In this document: positions 47,612-56,629 of the stretch, piece after piece | Position numbering within the stretch: position 1 is the first letter of the stretch | Layout: each line of letters starts with the position of its first letter | Assembly (NCBI RefSeq): GCF_014384985.1 | Contig: NZ_JACRSX010000018.1 | Location: 1 to 64,000 of the forward strand | Direction: 5' to 3' | From: Jutongia huaianensis | Lineage (GTDB): Bacteria > Bacillota > Clostridia > Lachnospirales > Lachnospiraceae | Length of the DNA stretch: 64,000 bases | Made by a program: the position numbers and the translations under genes | Notes under the pieces: model-generated | Seen by the model: only the letters and a program-made list of their open reading frames with translations | Databases searched by the model: none | What the model was told of the DNA's origin: nothing

Positions 47612-48877
47612 ATGCAAGCGCGACAGTCTTACGTTTCCGTGAAATACAACGGAAAGGACATCACAAAGAAAATAACCGATTATACAGAAGGCTTCGAGTA
47701 TGTGGACAACGCGAGCGGTACGGCCGACACTGTTTCCTTGAAATTAAACAACCGAAGCGGCGTCTGGTGGGGCGGCTGGATCCCTATTCAGGGCGACTAT
47801 GTGGAAGCTACCATCAAGACAACGAACTGGAACAAAGAAGGCGACAATCGAAGCCTGAATTGTGGTTATTTCCTGATTGACGACCTGGGATATTCCGGGC
47901 CGCCGCAAATTGCCACGATCGGGGGCATAGCGACACCGATCAACACGGATTTCAACGTCACGAAGAAATCGAAGACCTGGAAGAAAACATCGGTCAAAGG
48001 AATTCTTTCGAGCATTGCCGCAACGGCAAAGATCGGCTTGTATTTCTCCGGCCAGGACTATTCGATCGACGAAATGGAGCAATCCGACCAGACGGACGTT
48101 GAATTCGCTTTCAGCCTTTGCGCGTCTTATAACCTGGCTATGAAATTATATAACCGGAAAATGGTTGTATTCGATCAGACGGACTATGAAAAGAAGGCGG
48201 CCAGTCTTTCACTTGACCGGTCAAAATGTTCTTCCTGGTCGGCCACTAAGAGCATGACGCGACTATATGACGGCGTTCAGATCTGCTATACAGATTCTAA
48301 GAAAAACAAGACGCTGAAATATAAATTTATGATGAGGAACGGATCAAGGATCCTGAAACTGAACGAAACCGCGGAAAGCCTTCAAGACGCGGAAATCAAG
48401 GCGAAGGCGAAACTGTTAGAGCATAACAGGAAATGCCAGTCTATTAACGTGAAAACAAGGGGCGATGTGAAGTATATCGCTTGTAAAAATATAAAAATGT
48501 CCGGCTTCGGCAAGCTGGACGGGAAATATTACATTGACACCGTGACACACACAAAGGACGCCAGCGGCGGTTATACCGTAAGCCTTGATATGCACCTATG
48601 CGTGATTGTAAACGGCGTCACAGTTGCGACCGTGGAGTCCGGGAACACCACAAAGAAAGCCGCCAGCAGTTCCACGAAGGCGAAGACCTATACCATTGTA
48701 AGCGGCGATACCTTGTGGAGAATTTCAACAAAATTCCTGGGATCCGGTGCTAAGTATATGCAGATTTATAACACAAATAAATCGACCATCGAATCGGCCG
48801 CAAAATCACACGGAAAATCATCGTCAAGCAACGGTCACTGGATCTGGCCGGGAACAGTCCTGACGATTCCAGGATAA
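47612..48877 (+). CDS. Baseplate hub protein (gpD-like) with LysM domain
   Basis: 421 aa. N-terminal hub fold (SYVSVKYNGKDITKKITDY); the last ~50 residues form a LysM (YTIVSGDTLWRISTKFLGSG). The D/LysM fusion is also found in PBSX- and diffocin-type tails. 3 bases after X. Confidence 0.85.
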   Translation: MQARQSYVSVKYNGKDITKKITDYTEGFEYVDNASGTADTVSLKLNNRSGVWWGGWIPIQGDYVEATIKTTNWNKEGDNRSLNCGYFLIDDLGYSGPPQIATIGGIATPINTDFNVTKKSKTWKKTSVKGILSSIAATAKIGLYFSGQDYSIDEMEQSDQTDVEFAFSLCASYNLAMKLYNRKMVVFDQTDYEKKAASLSLDRSKCSSWSATKSMTRLYDGVQICYTDSKKNKTLKYKFMMRNGSRILKLNETAESLQDAEIKAKAKLLEHNRKCQSINVKTRGDVKYIACKNIKMSGFGKLDGKYYIDTVTHTKDASGGYTVSLDMHLCVIVNGVTVATVESGNTTKKAASSSTKAKTYTIVSGDTLWRISTKFLGSGAKYMQIYNTNKSTIESAAKSHGKSSSSNGHWIWPGTVLTIPG

Positions 48878-48889
48878 AAAGGGGGACAC

Positions 48890-49381
48890 ATGAGCGATAT
48901 TATAAGAGTTGGCTATATTTCGGCGATTAACTACACGGACGGGACGGCCCAGGTCGTCTATAAAGACCGTGACAATGCCGTTTCGCCTTATATGCCGTTT
49001 TTCTCAAATGAATTTGATCCGCCACCGGTTGAAACCCTTGTATATGTGGTACACCTGGAAAACGGCGGAACGCGCGGCGTGATTCTTCCGCCGCCGTATG
49101 CAGAAGGAAACCGGCCGCCGGAAGGCGTCGCCGGGATCTGGCGAAAAGATTTCGGGGACGGAAGTTATATCCGGTACGACAAGAAGGCGAAACGCCTTGA
49201 TGTGGTATCGGATAGCGTGAACGTCGAAGGATTGAATGTTTCCGGGAATCTGGCAGTCGGCGGCAATGCAACCGTAACTGGCAGGATCAGCGCCGGGAGC
49301 ATTTCAGCAAAATCAATCAGCACGACCGGAAACGTCCATGTGGGCGGCAACCTGACCGTTTCCGGCAGTTATCCGACATAG
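48890..49381 (+). CDS. Baseplate spike protein (gpV-like)
   Basis: 163 aa. Starts with an OB-type fold (RVGYISAINYTDGTAQVVYKD), then an Asn/Gly/Ser/Val-rich beta-repeat tail (VEGLNVSGNLAVGGNATVTG) that would trimerise into the membrane-piercing needle. Confidence 0.88.
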   Translation: MSDIIRVGYISAINYTDGTAQVVYKDRDNAVSPYMPFFSNEFDPPPVETLVYVVHLENGGTRGVILPPPYAEGNRPPEGVAGIWRKDFGDGSYIRYDKKAKRLDVVSDSVNVEGLNVSGNLAVGGNATVTGRISAGSISAKSISTTGNVHVGGNLTVSGSYPT

Positions 49382-49398
49382 GAAGGACGGTGGTGTAA

Positions 49399-49788
49399 AT
49401 GATCGGATATTTCGGGGACATTATCTTCGAAACCAGCGACAAGAAAATCTGTAATTTCAATGATTTCAAACAGGCCGCTTCCGCGAACTATTCCGAACAC
49501 AGCCGTTACCGGAAGAAATCGGAACGGGAATTCATCGGCCCGAACAACGAAGGCGTGTCGTTCACAATGAAGATCCGCGCCGGTCACGGTGTACGGCCCC
49601 GTATTATGAAGGACAAACTGATAAAGTATTGTGAAAGTGGAAAAGTTTGTCCGCTAGTAATTGGCGGCCACAAGATCGGCGGCGGAAAGTGGACGGTTGA
49701 TTCCATCGACGCAAACTTTAAGGAAGTGTGGAACCGCGGCGAACTTGTTTCTGTCGAAATCGCCGTAACGGCCACGGAATACTATTAG
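49399..49788 (+). CDS. Tail protein U-like
   Basis: 129 aa with IGYFGDIIFETS, the EFIGPNNEGVSF block and PLVIGGHKIGGGKWTVDSI, matching the P2 gpU family (tail terminator or completion). Confidence 0.82.
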   Translation: MIGYFGDIIFETSDKKICNFNDFKQAASANYSEHSRYRKKSEREFIGPNNEGVSFTMKIRAGHGVRPRIMKDKLIKYCESGKVCPLVIGGHKIGGGKWTVDSIDANFKEVWNRGELVSVEIAVTATEYY

Positions 49789-49804
49789 GGGGGGGGCGCG
49801 AACG

Positions 49805-50113
49805 ATGATTGAAATTGACGGCGTACAAATTGTAATGAATAGCGAAGTGGAACTTTCCCTTCGTCAAGAAATCATGGAAAAGGTGTCTTTTATTTTATCC
49901 GTTTTAAAAGGCACTATTCCGATGAACCGGGAAGTCGGGATTGATCCTGATGTTATATCGGCGCCGGCCTACCAGGCCCAGAACCTTTATACCATTTCAG
50001 CGATCGAAGTTGTCGAAGAATTCGAAGACCGCGTTTCGGTCGATGAAGTCCGGTTCGAAGCAAATGGAAACGGAAATTTAATTCCGAAGGTGGTGCTTGT
50101 ATATAATGGCTGA
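49805..50113 (+). CDS. Baseplate wedge protein (gpW/gp25-like)
   Basis: 102 aa. Lysozyme-like gp25 fold: SLRQEIMEKVSFILSVLKGTIPMNREVGID. The gene order U-W-J-I continues. Its 3' end overlaps the J gene. Confidence 0.88.
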   Translation: MIEIDGVQIVMNSEVELSLRQEIMEKVSFILSVLKGTIPMNREVGIDPDVISAPAYQAQNLYTISAIEVVEEFEDRVSVDEVRFEANGNGNLIPKVVLVYNG

Positions 50114-51263
50114 TGAAATCCAGAAACTATATGATCTTCCCGACGTATCGTTCATAGACGACATTACATTCGATCAGATCTTGAATGAAAATATTACAAA
50201 CTGGCAAAATGAATATGAACAGGAAACCGGGAAGAAAAAGATCCTTCGCCCAGGCGATAAAGAATACATTCAGTTAAAGATTGAAGCCGGCCAGTGGTTC
50301 CAGATGTATAAACAGCTTGACTTTGCGGCAAAACAGAACCTTTTGAAGTATTCAACCGGCGATTTTCTGAAACATTTAGGATCCATGAAAAAGACCTTTA
50401 TCAACGAACCGAAGGCGGCAGTCACAACGGTTCGTTTTATTTTGTCCGAAATCCGCCGTGAAGTGGTTTATATCCCGGCCGGAACCAGAGTCACCGCCGG
50501 GGACGGAATTTATTTCGCAACCGACGACTTCGCAGAGGTCACGGCCGGCGCGGATCATATCGACGTCGATTGTACGTGTGAAACGGTCGGAACGGTCGGA
50601 AATGATTATATTGTCGGCCAGATTGAAACCCTGGTCGATCCGGTTCCTTATGTTGCCGAAGTTACAAACATAACGAAGTCGGAAGGTGGGGCCGGAGAAG
50701 AAACAGAAGAAAACTTCCGTGAACGAATTTTCCTGGCGCCGTCGTCCTATTCCACAGCCGGCCCGTCTGACGCTTACGAATACTGGGTGAAACAGTACAA
50801 TTCGGCGGCGATCGAGGATGTGAAGATCTACGAGCCGGAAGACGCGGTTGTTGACATTCGAATTCTTCTGAACGGCGGAGAATTGCCAACACAGACATTT
50901 TGCAACGGCTGTCTGGCATATTTGAAAAACAACCCGATTATTCCGCTTACAGACAAAGACCAGATCGCACCGCCTGACGTCGTTAAATATGATATTAAGG
51001 CGACCTATTATATTGGCCGAAGTGACATTAACAATCTGGCGGCCATTAAGAGCGCGATCGAAGCCGCAAAAGATACATATATCGAGTGGCAAAAAACAAA
51101 GATCGGCCGGGACATTAACCCGGACACCCTGACAGAATTTGTCAGAGCCGCCGGCGGAAAGCGCGTCGTTATCGAATCCCCGGCGTTCCAGGTCGTCCCG
51201 GAAACATCCGTCGCCCAGGAAAGAACGATCGAATTCGTTTACGGGGGCGTTGAAAATGATTAG
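50106..51263 (+). CDS. Baseplate protein J
   Basis: 385 aa. Baseplate_J family: RREVVYIPAGTRVTAGDGIYFAT, then TNITKSEGGAGEETEENFRERI and APSSYSTAGPSDAYEYWVKQ. ATG at 50106 overlaps the W stop by 8 bases. Confidence 0.9.
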   Translation: MADEIQKLYDLPDVSFIDDITFDQILNENITNWQNEYEQETGKKKILRPGDKEYIQLKIEAGQWFQMYKQLDFAAKQNLLKYSTGDFLKHLGSMKKTFINEPKAAVTTVRFILSEIRREVVYIPAGTRVTAGDGIYFATDDFAEVTAGADHIDVDCTCETVGTVGNDYIVGQIETLVDPVPYVAEVTNITKSEGGAGEETEENFRERIFLAPSSYSTAGPSDAYEYWVKQYNSAAIEDVKIYEPEDAVVDIRILLNGGELPTQTFCNGCLAYLKNNPIIPLTDKDQIAPPDVVKYDIKATYYIGRSDINNLAAIKSAIEAAKDTYIEWQKTKIGRDINPDTLTEFVRAAGGKRVVIESPAFQVVPETSVAQERTIEFVYGGVEND

Positions 51264-52161
51264 CCTTCACGATTACCGGACAGAAGACGCGCTTCCGGCA
51301 GAAATGAAGACACCTGAACGCCTGGCTTCGTGCCGGGTGTTTGATATTCAGAAAAAGAAATTCATGGAACGGTTGCGCCGGGTGCATATCTGGGCGGATC
51401 TGGATAAGGTCGAAGACGACAAGCTGGACTTCCTGGCAGTTGAAAGCCGTGTTCTGTTTTATAACACGTCGCTTTCGCCGGAAATCAAAAGAAGTCTGAT
51501 CCGAAATTCGATTTACTGGTACATTAAGCTAGGAACCAGCCAGGCCATGACAGAAATGATTGACACCGTATTTGGCGACAATAACACGTCAGTTGAAGAA
51601 TGGTACACATACGCCGGAGCGCCTTTCCATTTCCGAATTGCAGTCGGAACGGAAGTGACGCAGACTTCCATAAAAGAATTTCTGAATTATTTGAATAAAG
51701 TTAAAAATGCGCGTTCCCGTTTCGACTACATGGCTTTTCAGAACGGGATCACGCTTAAATTTTTCGATAAATCAGAGTACCAGACGTTTTTCTATACCTT
51801 TTGTGGTGATTTCGAGTGTGGCACATATCCGGCGGCCGCGGTTGGATTTATCCCGACCGAAGTTCAGCTTTCACTTGAAGCAGAGGGAGAAGAAGCGTTC
51901 GCAGAGTACACGCCAGCCGGAACCACGCCGGACATTTCAACCGGCTTGCATTTATCCGAAGTTACAGTCGATCTTGAAGGCGCCACCGACGGACAGACAA
52001 TCGTTTATCCGACGGACAGCGACCAGGAAACCGGTTCTTATCCAGATCCGGCGACTGGTCTTGCGCTGGCGGAAAGCGGCGTTTCCGTCGCGCCTGAAAG
52101 TGAAGGACTTAACTTATATTATGACAGCACCGCGGAGAAATACGCCGCGGACGAAGAATGA
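51256..52161 (+). CDS. Baseplate protein I-like (wedge end), extended C-terminus
   Basis: 301 aa. gpI-like part ~1-180 (VESRVLFYNTSLSPEIKRSLI; YWYIKLGTSQAMTEMIDTVFG), then an acidic beta-type extension with two similar segments ending in PDISTGLHLSEV and PDPATGLALAESG. ATG at 51256 overlaps the J stop by 8 bases. The extension may anchor the receptor-binding tip. Confidence 0.82.
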   Translation: MISLHDYRTEDALPAEMKTPERLASCRVFDIQKKKFMERLRRVHIWADLDKVEDDKLDFLAVESRVLFYNTSLSPEIKRSLIRNSIYWYIKLGTSQAMTEMIDTVFGDNNTSVEEWYTYAGAPFHFRIAVGTEVTQTSIKEFLNYLNKVKNARSRFDYMAFQNGITLKFFDKSEYQTFFYTFCGDFECGTYPAAAVGFIPTEVQLSLEAEGEEAFAEYTPAGTTPDISTGLHLSEVTVDLEGATDGQTIVYPTDSDQETGSYPDPATGLALAESGVSVAPESEGLNLYYDSTAEKYAADEE

Positions 52162-52178
52162 AAGGAGATCGAAACAGC

Positions 52179-52511
52179 ATGACAGAAGGAAATTATATTC
52201 CTTTAACGGACGAAGCAATCGACGACGTGAAGGAATATTTGAAAAAGGTTGTCGCTTACGCGGAATACCGTTCCGGGAATACCTGGACAAAAATTCCGAT
52301 CGACCATGTGGAAACTTTATCCGATGGCCGGATCGCGATCTATGTTATGTTCGATCATAACGCCCCGGATTCTATTACAGGAATTCGCTTCTATCATCGC
52401 GGCGGCTTCTTATGGGCCGGCGGTAACGAAAGCCTGAACAAAGAGGAATTCGACGAAGGCGTCATGTATCGTTATGCGATCAAAATTGTACAGTCTTCGG
52501 GGAATGAGTAG
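52179..52511 (+). CDS. Tail-tip region protein, unknown
   Basis: 110 aa, start by aaaggag. Contains GRIAIYVMFDHNAPDSITGI. No family recognised; position after I suggests a baseplate or fibre accessory. Confidence 0.6.
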   Translation: MTEGNYIPLTDEAIDDVKEYLKKVVAYAEYRSGNTWTKIPIDHVETLSDGRIAIYVMFDHNAPDSITGIRFYHRGGFLWAGGNESLNKEEFDEGVMYRYAIKIVQSSGNE

Positions 52512-52527
52512 AAAGGAGCGATAAAAG

Positions 52528-53019
52528 ATGTATATTCCGGTTTTTTGGAAAGACCGAATTGTCCAGTACCCTAGACGGGTTTCCGTCGTGGATCTGGGAA
52601 ACGGTGTGAAAGAATGGACGCCGGCCCCTGGTGAGATCCACCAGAAAGGCACACAGCAGAGCGCGACCAACTTCGGAAACGAAGACATGGGGATCCTGGA
52701 AGGAAACCTGATCGCGGCCACGAACGCCATTCACCTTCGACTTATCCAGGAATCAGTTGACGATCTTCGCGGCCAGATATTAACGGCGACACTCACAAAT
52801 TCGCTGAAATATCCGGCGACCAATTCCGCGAAGACGATCACCCTTCCGAAGATTGTCAATAAGACCGATTACAAGGTCGATATTGAGGTCACGGAAGCGG
52901 ACGGCCCGGTCGAGTATGCAGAAGTATTCGACAAGGCCCTGAACGCCTTTAAGGTGCGTTACTATGGTAGCGCCAAAAATGTAACATTAAAACTTCATGT
53001 GATCGGGGGACTGTACTAA
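52528..53019 (+). CDS. Tail-tip structural protein, unknown
   Basis: 163 aa, with LTNSLKYPATNSAKTITLPKIVNKTDYKV, resembling a short tail-fibre region. aaaggag upstream. Likely part of the receptor-binding assembly. The next gene starts on its last base. Confidence 0.65.
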   Translation: MYIPVFWKDRIVQYPRRVSVVDLGNGVKEWTPAPGEIHQKGTQQSATNFGNEDMGILEGNLIAATNAIHLRLIQESVDDLRGQILTATLTNSLKYPATNSAKTITLPKIVNKTDYKVDIEVTEADGPVEYAEVFDKALNAFKVRYYGSAKNVTLKLHVIGGLY

Positions 53020-53192
53020 TGCCAGCAAATGTAATTATTAAATCAGACGAAAGACGCGCCCAGGAATCCGCGATGTTACGCGCCTTCGGTGGCGGCCACG
53101 AAGGCAATTCAGCCGCCCAGAATCGCGAATACGCGGAAGAAATCAACGCGCGAATGAATGATGTAAAAAGAGAGGTGGGAATGAGACGATGA
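53019..53192 (+). CDS. 57-aa protein in the tail-tip operon
   Basis: ATG overlaps the preceding TAA. Sequence MPANVIIKSDERRAQESAML, a Gly-rich turn, then a charged helix ending EVGMRR. The stop overlaps the next ATG (ATGA). Tight coupling on both sides supports translation. Function unknown. Confidence 0.65.
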   Translation: MPANVIIKSDERRAQESAMLRAFGGGHEGNSAAQNREYAEEINARMNDVKREVGMRR

Positions 53193-53548
53193 AAATTATC
53201 GAAGCAAACGAAGGCCAGAAGATTTCCTATTCCACAACGAAAACCTGGCTGAACGTCGGCGATCAGATCATGCTGAATCTGAAAAAATACGAAGCCGACA
53301 ACGACGTCCATATCGACATTACTTCGGATATGGCCGGCAACCTGGAAACCGGTGTCGGTCTTCTTTATGTGGCACAGGTGGACATTCCGGCCAGAGCCTA
53401 CACAGAAGAAGAAATCCCGAACCCGGACTATTCCGAAGAAACAGAAAACAGCCAGAAAACAATTATCAAGCGCGATCCGGTTCCGTTCTCTATGGACAAC
53501 GTGACCTTGACACTGTTCGCGCTGAAAGAAGGTGTAATCTATGAATAA
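53189..53548 (+). CDS. Tail-tip region protein before the DGR target
   Basis: 119 aa, acidic, with WLNVGDQIMLNLKKYEADND. Overlaps both neighbours (ATGA at each end). It may help attach or fold the variable protein encoded next. Confidence 0.6.
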   Translation: MKIIEANEGQKISYSTTKTWLNVGDQIMLNLKKYEADNDVHIDITSDMAGNLETGVGLLYVAQVDIPARAYTEEEIPNPDYSEETENSQKTIIKRDPVPFSMDNVTLTLFALKEGVIYE

Positions 53549-54602
53549 TTACCAGTTTGACAGCCTGAAATTCGCCACGGAAGGATTGACTGGCGGCGGT
53601 TGCACTATTATTTCGGACGTCAAGGGCCTTCCGTCCTTTATGATCCCGTTTAATAAGCGCACAAACGCCCAGTTATTCGACGGTGGAAGCGAAAAGACAC
53701 ATTCGGCCTTTGTGGTTGACGATGTGGAATACAAGCGCTTCTTTTTCAGCAAATTTATTAACTGTATTGTGGACGGTCTGGCCTATTCCTGGCCGCTGGT
53801 GGATCCGAAAGCGTCCATCAATTACGACGCGTCACACGCGGCTTGTAATGCGAAGGGAACGGGCTGGCATTTAGCGTCAATCCCGGAACGTGCGGTCATT
53901 AACCATTTGATCTATAAATCCGGTTTTATTCCGCGCGGCAACACCCAGTACGGAAAACACCACACATACACCTATGAGGTTGGCGAGACAACCGCAACCG
54001 AAAGCGACGGATCGGGCGGAACAAGAACAACCAGAACCGCGACCGGATCCGGCCCGGCGACCTGGTTCCATGACGGAACGCGAAACGGTATCGCCGACTA
54101 CGTGGGTGACGTCTGGAAATGGATGTCCGGCCTTAGAATTTACAAAGGCGAAATCCAGATCTTCGTCTGCAACCTGGCCGCAAAACAGGTTTCACACCTT
54201 GCCGCGTCCACATATTGGAAGGCCATTCTTCCGAATGGTAGCCTGGTAGAGCCTGGAACACCTGGCACCTTGAAATATACAAAAGATTTCAAGATCGCAA
54301 CCGATACCGGCGCGGCCGGCAGTACCTACACGGCAAACTTCGGAAATCTTGTGGCCGGAACCGGCGTGACAACGATCCCGGAGATCTTGAAGGAATTATT
54401 CCTTGCACCGGTAAGCGGCGTCACACATACCGGCGCTTTTTGGATCAACAACGAAGACGAACGCTTGCCGATTGTCTCTGGCAGTTACAGCCACACTTCG
54501 AACGCTGGCCCTTCCGCGTTGAGCTTGTACGACCCACGTTCGAACGTCTGGTCGTTCATCGGCTTCTTCTCCGCTTTTATGGAGTTGGAATCTGCAATCT
54601 GA
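53541..54602 (+). CDS. DGR target: variable C-type-lectin receptor-binding protein
   Basis: 353 aa. The C-terminal ~200 residues show the formylglycine-generating-enzyme/C-type-lectin form used by DGR targets: GWHLASIPERAVI, GDVWKWMSGLRIYKGEI and, at the end, RLPIVSGSYSHTSNAGPSA with GFFSAF. The last ~45 residues are encoded by the variable repeat (54457-54578). It probably sits at the tail tip and binds target cells, as Mtd does in Bordetella phage BPP-1. It overlaps the preceding gene and is followed by the cruciform and avd. Confidence 0.92.
   Translation: MNNYQFDSLKFATEGLTGGGCTIISDVKGLPSFMIPFNKRTNAQLFDGGSEKTHSAFVVDDVEYKRFFFSKFINCIVDGLAYSWPLVDPKASINYDASHAACNAKGTGWHLASIPERAVINHLIYKSGFIPRGNTQYGKHHTYTYEVGETTATESDGSGGTRTTRTATGSGPATWFHDGTRNGIADYVGDVWKWMSGLRIYKGEIQIFVCNLAAKQVSHLAASTYWKAILPNGSLVEPGTPGTLKYTKDFKIATDTGAAGSTYTANFGNLVAGTGVTTIPEILKELFLAPVSGVTHTGAFWINNEDERLPIVSGSYSHTSNAGPSALSLYDPRSNVWSFIGFFSAFMELESAI
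54457..54578 (+). repeat. DGR variable repeat (VR)
   Basis: About 122 bp matching the template repeat at 55114-55235 at a constant offset of 657. Mismatches at 54458, 54459, 54490, 54492, 54523, 54528, 54531, 54549, 54552, 54555, 54556 and 54577 are all at template adenines; no other template base differs. The last 20 or so bases (ggcttcttctccgctt) are unchanged apart from the end, as expected of the initiation-of-mutagenic-homology region. Confidence 0.95.
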
Positions 54603-54618
54603 TAGCCGTGTTCTGTTT

Positions 54619-54638
54619 GGGGCTACGATAGTAGCCCC
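54619..54638 (+). promoter_or_regulatory. DGR cruciform / target-recognition hairpin
   Basis: A perfect 8-bp stem ggggctac/gtagcccc with tetraloop GATA, fitting the GRNA loop consensus of DGR cruciforms; it lies ~40 bases after the VR. A following tatattttt could let it also act as a terminator. Confidence 0.8.
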
Positions 54639-54671
54639 TATATTTTTGAGACACAAGAAAGGATTGCAACA

Positions 54672-55091
54672 ATGGGAAATATGCGAAGATACGGGGCGCC
54701 CGGAAATCCCGAAACCGACGAAGGACGGGAACAACGAAGCGGCCTGATAATTCTTCAAAGGTCAAAAGACCTTATGAAATATCTGTACACTTCTTTTGTG
54801 AAATATCCCAGAAGTGAAAAGCTGGGGTTTGTGGCGGACTATAAAAAGTGTCTGTTTCAATTCCTGATTCTTATAATCACGGCACAAAAGAAGTATTTCA
54901 AGAAAACGACACTTCAAGACGCGGACGTTCAGCTTGAATTATTGCGAATGTTCAATGATTTGTCGTATGACATGAAATTTGTAGACGAAAAGCGTTACAT
55001 ACTGGTTTCAGAAAAGTTATGTGAAATCGGGCGGCTACTCGGCGGCTGGATCCGATCACAAAAGGAAACCAGCACAACCGCCGGAAAATAA
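54672..55091 (+). CDS. avd: DGR accessory variability determinant (Avd-like)
   Basis: 139 aa, all-helical and basic (LIILQRSKDLMKYLYTSF; KLGFVADYKKCLFQFLILI; SEKLCEIGRLLGGWIRSQ), the four-helix-bundle pattern of Avd. Avd forms a pentamer that binds the reverse transcriptase and template RNA. Gene order target-avd-TR-RT is the same as in BPP-1. aaagga is 9 bases upstream. Confidence 0.88.
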   Translation: MGNMRRYGAPGNPETDEGREQRSGLIILQRSKDLMKYLYTSFVKYPRSEKLGFVADYKKCLFQFLILIITAQKKYFKKTTLQDADVQLELLRMFNDLSYDMKFVDEKRYILVSEKLCEIGRLLGGWIRSQKETSTTAGK

Positions 55092-55113
55092 TTTCCGGCA
55101 GAGGGAACAGGTC

Positions 55114-55235
55114 AAAAACGCTTGCCGATTGTCTCTGGCAGTTACAACAACACTTCGAACGCTGGCCCTTCCGCGTTGAACTTGAACAACCCACGTTCGA
55201 ACGTCAGGACGAACATCGGCTTCTTCTCCGCTTAT
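55114..55235 (+). repeat. DGR template repeat (TR)
   Basis: Non-coding template. The intended codons are mostly AAC, the most diversifiable codon when A is randomised: SYNNTS, NLNNP and NVRTNI in the target frame become SYSHTS, SLYDP and NVWSFI in the VR. It lies between avd and the RT; the 55092-55445 interval has no coding gene and should be transcribed as the template RNA with flanking structure. Confidence 0.95.
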
Positions 55236-55445
55236 CCTTTTAGCCAGACGGGAAAGTTTACGGACTTTTCACAGTGCAAGAAAGGGAAAAGGGATCTGTT
55301 TCAGTTCCGGCCATAGCGCCGGAGAAATTAAATTTGCTGATAATGCGGTTAGTACCTGGCGAAAGCCAGTGAAGGGCGTAACGATCAGCGCCGCGCCCAC
55401 GCCGAAAGCAAGGGCGCACAATTCCAACGAAAGGAATTAACCACA

Positions 55446-56573
55446 ATGAAGACTTTCGACATTACGCACGAAGAAATCATCGACCCGTCGAACCTACTTG
55501 AAGCGGATCGCAACGCTTCCCAGGGCAAGCACAACCGCGACGAAAACTTGAAATTCTCCGCGCATAGGGAAGAAGAAATCATTGATCTCACGAATCGACT
55601 AACATACTACCCGAAAGACGGGATCCCAGGGAATCCGCTTGAATCGTCCTATCGTGTCGGTAAGTACCGCATGAAACAGATTTATGAGCCGAAACCCCGA
55701 ATTATCATGGCTTTACAGTACCGGGATCGTGTCGTTCAATGGGCGTATTACCAGAAACTAAACCCTTTATTCGACCGGCAGTATATAACGCATAGTTACG
55801 GTTGCCGGAAGGGTAAGGGAACCGTCAAGGCAAGAAAACAGTTACAGATCTGGCTTCGGAAGGTCAACCGGAGTCCGAAACACTGGTACGTCTTAAAACT
55901 TGACATTGCAAAATACTTTTACCGCGTCGATCACGAAATCCTTATGAAGATCTTGAAAAAGCATATCAAGGACGAACTGATTCTTCGCGACCTGGATAAA
56001 CTGATAAATTGCGAACATACCGCCTTCGGCCTTCCTTCCGGCGTCCAGCCGGAGTTGTGCAAACAAGAAGACTGGTTATACAATCGCGGTATGCCGATCG
56101 GAAACCTGACAAGTCAAATGTTCGCGAACATTTACTTGAACGAATTGGATCAGTTTTGTAAACACGTTCTTCATATCGAAAAATATATTCGGTTTGTAGA
56201 CGACGTGATCGCACTTTTTGACAGTAAGGAAAAGGCGTTCGCGGCAAGGGATGAAATCGAAAGATTTCTGAATGAGGAATTGCACCTTGAATTAAATAAC
56301 AAGACATCAATCCGACCGGCTTATCTTCCGGTAACATTTGTCGGCGCCCTTATTACGCCGCTGACAATCCGTGTTCGAAAATCGACACGACAAAGAATGT
56401 ATCGCCGGATCCGGTTCATTCAGAAAATGTTTGAAATGGGCCGGCTTACATGGGAGAAAGTCAACAACACCATGCAAAGTTATTTCGGTCTGATAAGCCA
56501 CTTCACGGCCGGAAACCTTCTCCGAAAGATTATCGACGAATTTTCTTTCCGGGTTCCAGATAACAATTCATAG
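55446..56573 (+). CDS. DGR reverse transcriptase
   Basis: 375 aa, single RT domain, no maturase or X domain. Catalytic Asp153 in LKLDIAKYF; IGNLTSQMFANIYLNELD, the DGR-type motif 4; active site FVDD with Asp252/Asp253 (YMDD is commoner); and a thumb. Makes error-prone cDNA at template adenines that replaces the VR. aaagga lies 10 bases upstream. Confidence 0.95.
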   Translation: MKTFDITHEEIIDPSNLLEADRNASQGKHNRDENLKFSAHREEEIIDLTNRLTYYPKDGIPGNPLESSYRVGKYRMKQIYEPKPRIIMALQYRDRVVQWAYYQKLNPLFDRQYITHSYGCRKGKGTVKARKQLQIWLRKVNRSPKHWYVLKLDIAKYFYRVDHEILMKILKKHIKDELILRDLDKLINCEHTAFGLPSGVQPELCKQEDWLYNRGMPIGNLTSQMFANIYLNELDQFCKHVLHIEKYIRFVDDVIALFDSKEKAFAARDEIERFLNEELHLELNNKTSIRPAYLPVTFVGALITPLTIRVRKSTRQRMYRRIRFIQKMFEMGRLTWEKVNNTMQSYFGLISHFTAGNLLRKIIDEFSFRVPDNNS

Positions 56574-56597
56574 CCTGGCATTTTACCAGGTTGTTTT
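56574..56597 (+). terminator. Terminator after the reverse transcriptase
   Basis: A 5-bp stem cctgg/ccagg with a 7-base loop and ttgtttttt. Short but well placed. Confidence 0.5.
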
Positions 56598-56629
56598 TTG
56601 TCTAATAATCAGGAAAGGGGGTTCACGGT

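Noticed and set aside
51707..52360. 217-codon frame inside the baseplate I gene
   Set aside because: Shadow frame: Arg/Ser/Pro-rich product, no ribosome site, whole length within a well-supported gene.
54619..54650. Hairpin after the DGR target as only a terminator
   Set aside because: The T tract is weak, avd needs read-through or its own promoter, and the GRNA tetraloop and distance to VR fit the DGR cruciform better; a dual role is possible.
55122..55316. 64-codon frame over the template repeat
   Set aside because: It mirrors the DGR target's C-terminus because TR is a copy of VR. It has no start signal and is a template, not a gene.
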